A DNA stretch of 40,372 bases from Oscillospiraceae bacterium (GTDB lineage: Bacteria; Bacillota; Clostridia; Oscillospirales; Oscillospiraceae): NCBI GenBank assembly GCA_017435525.1, contig JAFSEW010000063.1:1-40372 (forward strand), given 5' to 3'. Below, in pieces: positions 31,328-38,672 of the stretch. A program made the position numbers and the translations under genes. The first letter of the stretch is position 1. Every line of letters starts with the position of its first letter. Below the pieces are notes generated by a model. The model was not told where the DNA came from. It saw nothing but the letters and a program-made list of their open reading frames with translations, and did no database searches.

Positions 31328-33358
31328 ATGAGTGAAATTAAGCTGATCATCAACGGCAAGGAATGTGTCGGTCAGAAGGGCCAGACCATTCTGGAAATTG
31401 CCGAAGCCAACGGCATTTTTATCCCCACCCTGTGCCACCTGGCAAAGCTGAAGCACTACGGTGCCTGCGGCGTCTGCGTTGTGGAAGGCGAAGGCCTGCC
31501 CAAGCTGATGCGTGCCTGCTCCACCGTTGCTGCTGATGGCTGGAAGATCAATACCGAGACCAAGCGCGTTGTCCAGGCCCGTAAGATCGCCCTGGAGCTG
31601 CTGATGAGTGACCACGATGGTGACTGCAAGGGTCCCTGCGGCCTGAACTGCCCCGCTCACACCGATGTGCAGGGCTATGTGAAGCAGATCGCTCTGGGTA
31701 ACGACACCGAAGCCGTAAAGATCATCAAGGAGAAGATTCCCCTGCCCGCATCCATCGGCCGTGTCTGCCCCCATCCCTGTGAGGACAAGTGCCGCCGCGC
31801 TCTGGTGGAGCAGCCCCTGTCCATCGCTTACCTGAAGGCCTTTGCTGCCGACAACGATATGAAGTCCGATGCACCCTTCAAGCCCGAGATTGCTGCCGCA
31901 ACCGGCAAGAAGGTTGCCATCATCGGCGGCGGCCCTGCCGGTCTGTCCGCTGCTTATCAGCTGGCTGTGAAGGGCCACGCTGTTACCGTGATGGACATGA
32001 TGCCCGAGATGGGTGGTATGCTCCGCTACGGTATCCCCGAGTACCGTCTGCCCAAGGCTGTCCTGGCTGCTGAAGTGGCTGCCATCGCCGCTCTGGGTGT
32101 TGAGATGAAGAACAATGTCAAGGTTGGCCAGGATGTGACTCTGGAGTCCCTCCGTGCTGAGTACGACGCAGTTCTGGTTGCTGTGGGTGCCTGGAAGTCC
32201 ACCGGCGTTGGCTGCGAAGGCGACAAGCTGGAAGGCGTTCTGGGCGGCATCGACATGCTGCGTGAAGTGAACCTGGGCGGCCGTCCCAACCTGGGCAAGA
32301 ATGTTGCTGTGGTTGGCGGCGGTAACGTGGCTATGGACGCCTGCCGTACCGCAGTCCGTCTGGGCGCAGAGAATGTTTACGTTATCTACCGCCGTACCCG
32401 TGCCGAGGCTCCCGCTGAGGATCTGGAAATCGAAGAGGCTCTGGAAGAGGGCGTCGAGTTCAAGTGGCTGACCAACCCCGCTGAGATCATCGGCGAGAAC
32501 GGCAAGGTTACCCAGATCAAGCTGCAGGTTATGGAACTGGGCGAGCCCGATGCTTCCGGCCGCCGCAGCCCCGTGCCTGTGGAAGGCAAGTTCGAGATCC
32601 TGGATGTGGACACCGTCATCTCCGCTATCGGCCAGCGCTGCAACCTGGCAGGCTTTGAGGGCCTGACCCAGACCCGCAAGGGCACCATCGAGGCCAGCGA
32701 GAACAACTGCACCACCAACCTGGAAGGTGTGTTCGCTGCCGGTGATGCCACCAACCGTGGTCCCTCCATCGCTGTCCGTGCCATCGGCGAGGCTAACGAT
32801 GCTGCTTATGCCATCGATGCTTACCTGTCCGGCAAGGATATGAAGGTTCCCACTCCTTACTACTCCGAGCGTAAGGTCACCGCTGAAGAGTTCGCTGACC
32901 GCGAAAAGATCGCCCGGGCTGAGATGTCCTGCAAGGACCCCGCTTACCGTAAGGGCAACTTCGACGCCGTGATCAACGGCTTCACCGATGCTCAGGCCCG
33001 CGAGGAAGCTAAGCGCTGCCTGGAGTGCGGCTGCCACGACTTTGACGAGTGCAAGCTGGTGCACCACACCAACCTGTACGAAGTCAACCCCGGCCGCTTC
33101 GCCGGTGCTAAGCGTCAGGCTGGCTCCGAGAAGAAGCTGGTTGCCATCGAGCGCAACGAAGGCAAGTGCATCCTGTGTAACCTGTGCGTCCGCGCCTGCG
33201 AAGAGATCGCCGGCGAAGGCCTGCTGGGTCTGGTTGGCCGTGGCTTCACCACCGTCATCAAGCCCGAGTTCCGGGATTCCGCCAAGATTGCCAAGTGCGC
33301 AACCTGTCTGGAATGCGCCAAGGCTTGCCCCACCGGCGCCCTGAAGATCCTGAAGTAA
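31328..33358 (+). CDS. Fused [2Fe-2S] - GltD/NfnB-like flavoprotein - ferredoxin subunit of Stn-type transhydrogenase
   Basis: The 676-residue protein joins three parts. Part one (1-90) is a plant-type [2Fe-2S] domain with C36-x10-C47-x2-C50-x13-C64, like the front of NuoG or HydA; H96-x3-C100-x3-C104-x3-C108 follows. Part two is a GltD/NfnB-like region with C147, C151 and C155, the FAD site IIGGGPAGLSAAY (about 198-210) and an NADP-type site VVGGGNVAMDACR (about 335). Part three is a C-terminal ferredoxin (CILCNLCVRAC and CATCLECAKACP). There is no hydrogenase H-cluster. GGAGGG precedes the ATG. With the two previous genes this matches Sporomusa-type Nfn (Stn), which couples NADH, NADPH and ferredoxin. 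Databases often mislabel it as glutamate synthase beta. Confidence 0.88.
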   Translation: MSEIKLIINGKECVGQKGQTILEIAEANGIFIPTLCHLAKLKHYGACGVCVVEGEGLPKLMRACSTVAADGWKINTETKRVVQARKIALELLMSDHDGDCKGPCGLNCPAHTDVQGYVKQIALGNDTEAVKIIKEKIPLPASIGRVCPHPCEDKCRRALVEQPLSIAYLKAFAADNDMKSDAPFKPEIAAATGKKVAIIGGGPAGLSAAYQLAVKGHAVTVMDMMPEMGGMLRYGIPEYRLPKAVLAAEVAAIAALGVEMKNNVKVGQDVTLESLRAEYDAVLVAVGAWKSTGVGCEGDKLEGVLGGIDMLREVNLGGRPNLGKNVAVVGGGNVAMDACRTAVRLGAENVYVIYRRTRAEAPAEDLEIEEALEEGVEFKWLTNPAEIIGENGKVTQIKLQVMELGEPDASGRRSPVPVEGKFEILDVDTVISAIGQRCNLAGFEGLTQTRKGTIEASENNCTTNLEGVFAAGDATNRGPSIAVRAIGEANDAAYAIDAYLSGKDMKVPTPYYSERKVTAEEFADREKIARAEMSCKDPAYRKGNFDAVINGFTDAQAREEAKRCLECGCHDFDECKLVHHTNLYEVNPGRFAGAKRQAGSEKKLVAIERNEGKCILCNLCVRACEEIAGEGLLGLVGRGFTTVIKPEFRDSAKIAKCATCLECAKACPTGALKILK

Positions 33359-33369
33359 TTTCCATACGC

Positions 33370-33405
33370 AAAGTCCCGCACCGAAAGGTGCGGGACTTTT
33401 TCTAT
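33370..33405 (+). terminator. Terminator of the Stn-type operon
   Basis: A 13-bp stem AAAGTCCCGCACC on a GAAA tetraloop is followed by TTTTTC. It lies 11 bp after the stop codon and fixes the operon at three genes. Confidence 0.95.
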
Positions 33406-33423
33406 TCCCGTTTCCACCTGGAT

Positions 33424-33457
33424 TGTAGGGGCCGATGACCACATCGGCCCTCGCAAA
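33424..33457. repeat. Short GTAGGGGCCGATG intergenic palindrome
   Basis: GGGCCGATG (33429-33437) pairs perfectly with CATCGGCCC (33442-33450) around ACCA, preceded by TGTAG and followed by TCGCA. It lies just behind the operon terminator and belongs with the other GTAGGG-ended palindromes of the window. Confidence 0.65.
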
Positions 33458-33531
33458 TTGTTATGTTATGTAAACCATAAGGAATATTGAAATCTCAAGC
33501 CGCATAGATTGTCCCCAGGAGGGGATGGATT

Positions 33532-34320
33532 TTGCGAAAACGGGATATTCTATTGATTCTGGGTGCTGTGGCAGCAGCTGTCGTGCTGCTGATTACCCAG
33601 TTTACCCATAGCGCAATCAGCACCGGCGCCTGGGGGCTCAGCTTTCGGCAGGAAAATATGCCGCCATCCGGCCCGGCCGGTGTGCAGGAGCTGGCCCGCT
33701 TTGATGCGGCCTATCTGGGCAACACAGAAGAGAAAACCATATATCTTACTTTCGATGCCGGTTATGAAAACGGCTGCACTTCCCAAATTCTGGATGTTTT
33801 AAAAGATCACAATGTGCCCGCGGCCTTCTTTCTGGTAGGCAATTATATGGAAAAGAATGCAGATCTGGTGCGCCGGATGGTGGAAGAAGGGCATATTGTG
33901 GGCAATCACACCATGCACCACCGGGATATGAGCCAGCTTACGGAACAGGAAGCCTTTGCAAAGGAACTGACAGATCTGGAAGCACTTTTCACCCACATTA
34001 CCGGCAAGGCACTTCCTAAATACTACCGTCCGCCCCAGGGTACATACAGCCAGGATAATCTGCGGATGGCAAAGGATATGGGCTACCGGACGGTTTTCTG
34101 GAGCCTCGCCTATGTGGACTGGAATAATGATAAGCAGCCCACGGCGGAAGAGGCCTATTCCAAGCTGCTGCCCCGGATTCACAACGGTGCTGTGGTGCTG
34201 CTGCACTCCACATCCCAAACCAATGCCCAAATCATGGACGAACTGCTGACTAAATGGGAATCCATGGGCTATACCTTCGGCACCCTGGATGATCTGTTCC
34301 ATAAAATAAGCGGGTCTTGA
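33532..34320 (+). CDS. pdaA: Polysaccharide deacetylase, PdaA-like (spore cortex delta-lactam synthesis)
   Basis: The 262-residue protein has a signal anchor (about 5-24) and a NodB-type deacetylase domain: YLTFDAGYENG (71-81, catalytic Asp and metal Asp region), NHTMHH (125-130, metal histidines), YRPPQGTYS and WSLAYVDWNND, ending at LLHSTSQTNA. PdaA removes the acetyl group from muramic acid so that the cortex delta-lactam can form. The start is TTG at 33532; AGGAGG lies upstream, and the ATG at 33525 is out of frame. Its last codons form the arm of a terminator hairpin. Confidence 0.88.
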   Translation: MRKRDILLILGAVAAAVVLLITQFTHSAISTGAWGLSFRQENMPPSGPAGVQELARFDAAYLGNTEEKTIYLTFDAGYENGCTSQILDVLKDHNVPAAFFLVGNYMEKNADLVRRMVEEGHIVGNHTMHHRDMSQLTEQEAFAKELTDLEALFTHITGKALPKYYRPPQGTYSQDNLRMAKDMGYRTVFWSLAYVDWNNDKQPTAEEAYSKLLPRIHNGAVVLLHSTSQTNAQIMDELLTKWESMGYTFGTLDDLFHKISGS

Positions 34321-34332
34321 TGACCCGCTTAT
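34306..34332 (-). terminator. Terminator of the ArAE-like gene, overlapping the pdaA stop
   Basis: An 11-bp stem ATAAGCGGGTC pairs around a 5-nt loop. On the minus strand it is followed by TTTAT, directly after the stop at 34334. On the plus strand it includes the pdaA stop and may act there too. Confidence 0.75.
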
Positions 34333-34333
34333 C

Positions 34334-34876
34334 TTATGCCTTATTTCCGTGATAGGGGAATATTTTTACATTCAGCAGCCAGGCAATGAACACACCGGCA
34401 ATGGTCTGTACGCACCGCAGAAGCGCGTAGAGGAACACGCGGTCTGTGGTGTAGGAAATGATCAGAATAATAAAGATAGCGGCAGCCAGGCCGCAGAAAG
34501 CCTTGCAGCCCACCTTCTCAGCCACTTCCAGCGTCAGCAGCACACCGCCAATGAGGATCAGCAGTTCCAGACCGATATGGAGCCAACCTTCGGGAGCGAT
34601 TCCCTTTAAAGCTTCCAGCAGGATCATACAGGGAATGCCCACACCCAGGGCGGTAAAGGTAGATTTGATGCGCTTCTTGCCCAGATCCACAGTTTTTTCC
34701 GAGCTATCCCGGATCTCGATCATGCCATAAATATAGATAAAAATAGGGTGAATCTCCAGCGCCGGGAAAAACAGCCGCATCAGCTGCCAGAACCAAAAGC
34801 CGATAAAAATCGCCAGCACGCTCTTAACTTTGCGAAATCCCACATGCGGAAGACGAATTTTCTCAAGAATTCCCAT
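34334..34876 (-). CDS. Small aromatic acid exporter (FUSC/ArAE)-like membrane protein
   Basis: The 180-residue protein has four to five membrane segments (about 18-35, 42-55, 75-100, 105-120 and 130-170) and the motif MIEIRDSSEKTVDLGKKRI near 52-70, as in the N-terminal half of ArAE_1/DUF939 proteins. The long cytoplasmic domain of full exporters is absent, so this is a short version; substrate and activity are unknown. AAGGAGG precedes the ATG. It is a single gene with its own promoter and terminator. Confidence 0.72.
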   Translation of the reverse strand: MGILEKIRLPHVGFRKVKSVLAIFIGFWFWQLMRLFFPALEIHPIFIYIYGMIEIRDSSEKTVDLGKKRIKSTFTALGVGIPCMILLEALKGIAPEGWLHIGLELLILIGGVLLTLEVAEKVGCKAFCGLAAAIFIILIISYTTDRVFLYALLRCVQTIAGVFIAWLLNVKIFPYHGNKA

Positions 34877-34897
34877 ATAAACGCCTCCTTTTTCTCC

Positions 34898-34926
34898 ATT
34901 TTACAAAAAATTAACGGATTTTACAA
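34898..34926 (-). promoter_or_regulatory. Promoter of the ArAE-like gene
   Basis: On the minus strand TTGTAA and TAAAAT are separated by 17 bp, 22 bp before the start codon. Confidence 0.75.
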
Positions 34927-34936
34927 GTATTTTCCC

Positions 34937-34965
34937 TTGTTTTTCTCCCGCTGCGCCAGTATAAT
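34937..34965 (+). promoter_or_regulatory. Promoter of the lipoprotein gene
   Basis: TTGTTT and a perfect TATAAT are spaced 17 bp, 33 bp before the ATG. It lies back to back with the divergent promoter at 34898. Confidence 0.8.
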
Positions 34966-34997
34966 GAGGCGGCAATCCAAAGAAAAGGAGTTATCTC

Positions 34998-35981
34998 ATG
35001 CACAAAAGAATTCTCTGCGCCGTGCTGATGGCAGTCCTGCTGCTCACCGCCTGCGCTCCTGCTGCGCCCAATCAAACCACCGCAGCCCCCGCGGAAACCA
35101 CCGTACCCACCGAAACCACTACCCAGACTGAAGAGGTTGTCACCACCCCTGTGGAAGTGGACAGCCCTCTGACTTTCTTCTCCCTGACGCTGGGTGAAAA
35201 CTACGATACTATTTCCTCCCTCACCGCCTATCCTAACGACGATGGCTCTGCCCATATCGAATATGTAGGCACCGAAAAGAAGGTTGGCGATCTGGATGCC
35301 GCTTGCCTGCAGGGTATTGTGGATGCCTTTACCGAATCCGGTCTGGCAGCCCTGGCCGGGCAGGATGTCTATGAAGAGGGTGAGGCCAACGGCTCTATGT
35401 ATGTTGCCTTCCCCGATGACACCAGCTTTAGCGTTGGCTACAGCGGCAACATTCCCGAAGCCTACACCCAGGGCTACGCTGCCATGGATGCTTATTTCCA
35501 GACCCTGGTTGCAGATCTGCCCGCATATGTGCCCCAGCCCCAGGTGATGGGTGAGGTAGATCCCGCGCTGCTGGAGCCCATGACCCAGATTCTGGACGGT
35601 ACCGGCATTGCAAATCTGGATACCTTCTCCATCAGCCAGCTGCCTCTGGACGACACCTTTGGCTTTGCCGCAGGCCTGTCCGGTATGGATGGCATCACCG
35701 GCGCTGTCAGCTGCGCCCCCATGATGATGACCACCGCGTATTCTCTGGTAATCGTCACTCTGGAGGATGAAACCAAGGCTGAATCTGTTGCCGATGATTT
35801 TGAAAACACCATGGATTGGCGCAAGTGGGTGTGCGTTGCCCCCAGCCACGCGCTGCTGGCCCAGAAGGATAACATGGTTCTGTGCCTGATGGCAAACAGC
35901 GACCTGTTCCTCCAGACCCAGCGTGGTGTGGAAGCCGCCGGTTGGACTGTCACCAAGACTTTGGAAAATCCCGATATGTAA
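34998..35981 (+). CDS. Putative secreted lipoprotein of unknown function
   Basis: The 327-residue product has a lipoprotein signal (MHKRILCAVLMAVLLLTAC) with the lipobox LLTAC, so Cys19 should be lipidated. A Thr/Pro/Glu-rich linker (about 25-55) follows. The soluble part resembles clostridial DUF4358-type lipoproteins: a pair of related segments, one with YVAFPDDTSFSVGY and one with YSLVIVTLEDETKAESVADD near 245-265. The second part (residues about 185-325) looks most like DUF4358. No enzyme motif is seen. AAAGGAG precedes the ATG, and a terminator follows directly. Confidence 0.75.
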   Translation: MHKRILCAVLMAVLLLTACAPAAPNQTTAAPAETTVPTETTTQTEEVVTTPVEVDSPLTFFSLTLGENYDTISSLTAYPNDDGSAHIEYVGTEKKVGDLDAACLQGIVDAFTESGLAALAGQDVYEEGEANGSMYVAFPDDTSFSVGYSGNIPEAYTQGYAAMDAYFQTLVADLPAYVPQPQVMGEVDPALLEPMTQILDGTGIANLDTFSISQLPLDDTFGFAAGLSGMDGITGAVSCAPMMMTTAYSLVIVTLEDETKAESVADDFENTMDWRKWVCVAPSHALLAQKDNMVLCLMANSDLFLQTQRGVEAAGWTVTKTLENPDM

Positions 35982-35986
35982 CAAAC

Positions 35987-36025
35987 AACCGCAGTACCGA
36001 TAACCGGTACTGCGGTTTCTTGTTT
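35987..36025 (+). terminator. Terminator of the lipoprotein gene
   Basis: AACCGCAGTACCG pairs over 13 bp with CGGTACTGCGGTT around a 5-nt loop and is followed by TCTTGTTTGCTT. Confidence 0.9.
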
Positions 36026-36034
36026 GCTTCATAA

Positions 36035-36059
36035 GCCCGGGGGCAAGCCTCCGCCCTAC
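36035..36059. repeat. Short GC-rich intergenic palindrome (CCGCCCTAC type)
   Basis: CCCGGGGGCAAGCCTCCG followed by CCCTAC. It is nearly identical in the core to the copy at 10170-10193 and lies 9 bp beyond the stop of the aldo/keto reductase gene. Confidence 0.6.
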
Positions 36060-36067
36060 GATATATT

Positions 36068-37201
36068 TTACAGAGATTCCAGAACGCCTTCCACCTTTTT
36101 CAGCAGCTGGCGGATCTGCAGGTGCTGGGGGCATTTCTCCTCGCAAAGGCCGCAGTCCACGCAGTCCTTGCAGGTGGCGCCGGGGTTCTTCTCGTTGTTT
36201 ACATAATTCCAATAAGTCTTCTTGGCCAGTTCGGTCAGGCCGTAAACATTGTGATAAGTATAGGCCTGGAAGATCTTGGGGATCACGATTCCCTGGGGGC
36301 AGGGCTGGCAATAATTGCAGCCGGTGCAGTACAGCTCGGAGAACTTCTTCAAGTCTTCCATAGACTGGCCTGCCTGCCGCCACTGGGCTTCCGTCATAGG
36401 CACTTCCAGAGATGCCACCGCCGCGTTCTGCTCCACCATGGTGGGGTTCTGCATACCGGACAGGGCGCAGCTGACATCCGGGTTACCCAGAACAAACCGC
36501 AGGGCCAGCTCATAGGTGTGCAGGTTGCCGCTGCCCAGCTTCTGTGCCAATTCGGTGGGGGCAGCCAGTCTGCCGCCGCCCACAGGACCCATGACCACCA
36601 CGCCCAGACCCTTCTTTGCTGCGTAGCTGATCATTTCCTCATTGGCACGATCCAGCAGGTTGTACTGCAGCAGCACACTTTCCAGCTGCGGGCCGTTGTC
36701 GATAATATGCTTCAGCGCTTCAGGGGTATCGTGGAAGGAGAAAGAGATATGACGGATCTTGCCTGCAGCCTTCAGCCGCTGTGCCTCTTCCAGCAGGCCC
36801 ATAGGCACGATTTTTTCGTCAAATACCTTCTGGTTGATGCCCCAGAAATGGTAGCAGTCAATATAATCGGTGTCCAGCTTGGAAAGGCTCTCGTCCAGGG
36901 TCTTTTCGTAATCTTCCTTGGTCTGTACCCGATCCAGAGGGCACTTGGTGGAAATATACACTTTGTCCCGGACAGGCTTCAACGCCTTACCCAGGGCGAT
37001 CTCGCTGTTGTGGTGGCAGTAATACAGGGCAGTATCAAAGTAATTGACGCCCAGCTCATAGGCTCTCATGAGCATTTCCGTAGTCTTTTCCTGATCTACT
37101 TCCCAGGAGTCGTCCTCCAGCTGATTTTCCGGGAAGCGCATACAGCCAAAGCCCAGGGCAGAGATCATCATGCCGGTATTGCCAAATTTACGGTATTGCA
37201 T
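36068..37201 (-). CDS. Aldo/keto reductase with C-terminal ferredoxin domain
   Basis: The 377-residue protein starts as an aldo/keto reductase barrel (MQYRKFGNTGMMISALGFGC, with D56 in NYFDTALYY and a following Tyr as catalytic residues). It ends with Fe-S ligands: YCTGCNYCQPCPQGI near residue 293 and CKDCVDCGLCEEKCPQHL near 345, which suggests two [4Fe-4S] clusters. Such anaerobic ferredoxin-type AKRs are common in Clostridia and may link NAD(P)H to ferredoxin-dependent reductions; the substrate is unknown. AGGAGG precedes the ATG. It lies 12 bp after the nitrilase-like gene and is probably in the same operon. Confidence 0.92.
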   Translation of the reverse strand: MQYRKFGNTGMMISALGFGCMRFPENQLEDDSWEVDQEKTTEMLMRAYELGVNYFDTALYYCHHNSEIALGKALKPVRDKVYISTKCPLDRVQTKEDYEKTLDESLSKLDTDYIDCYHFWGINQKVFDEKIVPMGLLEEAQRLKAAGKIRHISFSFHDTPEALKHIIDNGPQLESVLLQYNLLDRANEEMISYAAKKGLGVVVMGPVGGGRLAAPTELAQKLGSGNLHTYELALRFVLGNPDVSCALSGMQNPTMVEQNAAVASLEVPMTEAQWRQAGQSMEDLKKFSELYCTGCNYCQPCPQGIVIPKIFQAYTYHNVYGLTELAKKTYWNYVNNEKNPGATCKDCVDCGLCEEKCPQHLQIRQLLKKVEGVLESL

Positions 37202-37213
37202 CGTGTTTCCTCC

Positions 37214-38032
37214 TCACTTTATCCACAGGGTATCATACAGATCTGTGCGCCGGTTGGCGAAGATACCCATGCTGTCCCGGGTTGCCCGGGGATTTTCCAT
37301 ATCAATTTCCGCGGTGATCACCCCGGGCTCCATATCCAGACGCGCCAGCACCGTGCCCCAGGGGTCGATGATCATGGTCTGGCCGCAGGCCTTTTCGTGG
37401 CACTGCTGCGGCGCAATCACATAACAGGAATTTTCCAACGCTCTTGCCCGGAGCAACAGCTCCCGGTGGGCAAACCCCGTGCGTTTACCAAAATCCGCCG
37501 GCACAAAGAAAAGCTCTGCTCCCTGCAGCACCATCGCCCGGTACATCTCCGGGAACCGCACATCGTAGCAAATGCTGAAACCAACCCGGCCGATGCCCTC
37601 CGCATCGTACACCACCATGTTTTCTCCGGGAGACATATCGTGGGATTCCATCACCGTCACCTGTTTTCCCGGCAGTACCAGGTCGCACAGATGGGTCTTC
37701 CGGTACTTGGCCGCCAGGGTGCCGTCCGGGGCAATGAGCATGGAAGTGTTATAGGGCAGCGCCCCTTCTTTTTTCTCAAAAATCGTACCTGCCAGAATCC
37801 ACATGTTCAGCTGCTTTGCTTTTTCGCTGAAAAACTGGAATGTCCGGCCTCCGGGAATTTCCTCGGCAGCTTCCTTACTCCGGTGGGCAAGTTTATGCAG
37901 GTATTCCGGCAATGCAGCCAGCTTTGCGCCCTGTGCAGCAGCTTCTTCCAAAAGCAGACCTGCCTGCCGGAGATTCTCTTCTATATTCTCTGTAGAGGCC
38001 ATCTGAATGGCCGCAGCAATAAATTTAGACAT
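37214..38032 (-). CDS. Carbon-nitrogen hydrolase (nitrilase superfamily amidase)
   Basis: The 272-residue protein has the Glu-Lys-Cys triad of the superfamily: E43 in LPEY, K112 in YRKTHL and C155 in CYDVRFPE. It is closest in pattern to the Nit2/omega-amidase and deaminated-glutathione amidase branch (KTHLCDLVLPGK, then GFSICYDVRFPEMYR). That would place it in metabolite repair, hydrolysing alpha-ketoglutaramate or related amides. AAGGAGG precedes the ATG. It precedes the aldo/keto reductase gene by 12 bp. The exact amide is not certain. Confidence 0.9.
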   Translation of the reverse strand: MSKFIAAAIQMASTENIEENLRQAGLLLEEAAAQGAKLAALPEYLHKLAHRSKEAAEEIPGGRTFQFFSEKAKQLNMWILAGTIFEKKEGALPYNTSMLIAPDGTLAAKYRKTHLCDLVLPGKQVTVMESHDMSPGENMVVYDAEGIGRVGFSICYDVRFPEMYRAMVLQGAELFFVPADFGKRTGFAHRELLLRARALENSCYVIAPQQCHEKACGQTMIIDPWGTVLARLDMEPGVITAEIDMENPRATRDSMGIFANRRTDLYDTLWIK

Positions 38033-38061
38033 GGCAATGCCCTCCTTTTTTCCAATATATC

Positions 38062-38095
38062 ACAAAAAAGCGGTGGGAGCAAGCCCCACCGCTTT
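38062..38095 (-). terminator. Terminator after the 50-residue Cys-rich gene
   Basis: On the minus strand AAAGCGGTGGG pairs with CCCACCGCTTT, followed by TTTTG. It lies 6 bp after the stop of the small gene. Its loop GGGAGCAAGCCCC matches the intergenic palindromes at 10170 and 36035. Confidence 0.88.
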
Positions 38096-38100
38096 GTGTT

Positions 38101-38253
38101 TTATTCCATTACCTGCATCGGCTTTCCGCAGCAGCGGGGAATCACCTGTCCCGCCTCCACATGCATGATTTTATGGCAGATGGGGCAGTAGATATCGCAT
38201 TCCTTTTCTGCTCTGGGCAGCGCAAACAGGCCGCTTTTCAGTTCTGTTTCCAT
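38101..38253 (-). CDS. Small desulforedoxin-like Cys-rich protein (50 residues)
   Basis: The reverse strand encodes METELKSGLFALPRAEKECD, then IYCPICHKIM and ending PRCCGKPMQVME. The CPIC and CCGKPM motifs resemble the iron-binding ends of desulforedoxin and the N-terminal domain of desulfoferrodoxin, so a mononuclear Fe or Zn site is likely. AAGGA lies 6-7 nt before the ATG, and a terminator follows directly, both signs of a real gene. It lies 34 bp after the PepSY gene on the same strand and probably shares its transcript. No function can be stated. Confidence 0.8.
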   Translation of the reverse strand: METELKSGLFALPRAEKECDIYCPICHKIMHVEAGQVIPRCCGKPMQVME

Positions 38254-38287
38254 AGTCCATCCTTACTCACCCGTTGTCGGGTGTTTG

Positions 38288-38614
38288 TCAGTCATCCCGC
38301 TCCTTGTCACAGAAGAGGATATTTCCTTTTATGGCATGGATCTCATATTCATACTCCATGCCATCGCAGTAAAATTCCACTTCCCATTCAGGAATCCGGT
38401 CATCCACATCGTACTCTGCCCGCAGGCCCTTCACCTGGCTTTCCTGCAGGCCGGCATGATTCAGGGCAATGGCTTCGGCTTCCTCTTTGGTCAGTGTGGT
38501 TTGCTGTTCCCTTGCCGGATGCACGCCATACTCTGTGACCGGGCCAGCAGCGGCTGCACCGCCGGTCATCAGCAGGGCGGCAATCACAACAGAAGCAAAC
38601 AATCGAATACGCAT
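38288..38614 (-). CDS. Secreted PepSY-domain protein
   Basis: The 108-residue protein has a cleavable signal peptide (about 1-22, MRIRLFASVVIAALLMTGGAAAA) and one PepSY domain (LTKEEAEAIALNHAG, then PEWEVEFYCDGMEYEYEIHA). PepSY domains are found with M4 propeptides and small secreted proteins and may bind peptidases or ligands. AAGGAGG precedes the ATG. The leader contains an intrinsic terminator-like hairpin only 32 nt before the start, so expression may involve read-through. It is followed by the small Cys-rich gene. Confidence 0.88.
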   Translation of the reverse strand: MRIRLFASVVIAALLMTGGAAAAGPVTEYGVHPAREQQTTLTKEEAEAIALNHAGLQESQVKGLRAEYDVDDRIPEWEVEFYCDGMEYEYEIHAIKGNILFCDKERDD

Positions 38615-38639
38615 TGTCGTCCTCCTTAAGAATATGGTT

Positions 38640-38672
38640 ATAAAAAAGCAGGGAAGGTAACCTTCCCTGCTT
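38640..38672 (-). terminator. Terminator or attenuator in the PepSY leader
   Basis: On the minus strand AAGCAGGGAAGGT pairs with ACCTTCCCTGCTT (13 bp) and is followed by TTTTTTA. It lies between the ferritin gene and the PepSY start. Because too little space remains for a promoter behind it, it is either the end of an upstream transcript or a leader attenuator. Confidence 0.8.

Noticed and set aside
29075-33358. Electron-bifurcating [FeFe] hydrogenase (HydABC)
   Set aside because: NuoE and NuoF parts fit, but the third subunit has a GltD-like flavin domain and no H-cluster motif, and a terminator closes the operon after it.
31328-33358. Glutamate synthase small subunit (gltD)
   Set aside because: Only the middle third is GltD-like. 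The N-terminal [2Fe-2S] part, the C-terminal ferredoxin and the neighbours do not fit glutamate synthase.
34306-34332. Riboregulator at the end of pdaA
   Set aside because: A simple terminator with a U run on the minus strand explains the hairpin.
37218-37226. Exact DnaA-box match TTATCCACA
   Set aside because: It is a single copy lying across the coding end of the nitrilase-like gene (codons for Trp-Ile-Lys and the stop), with no AT-rich unwinding region nearby. It is most likely chance.
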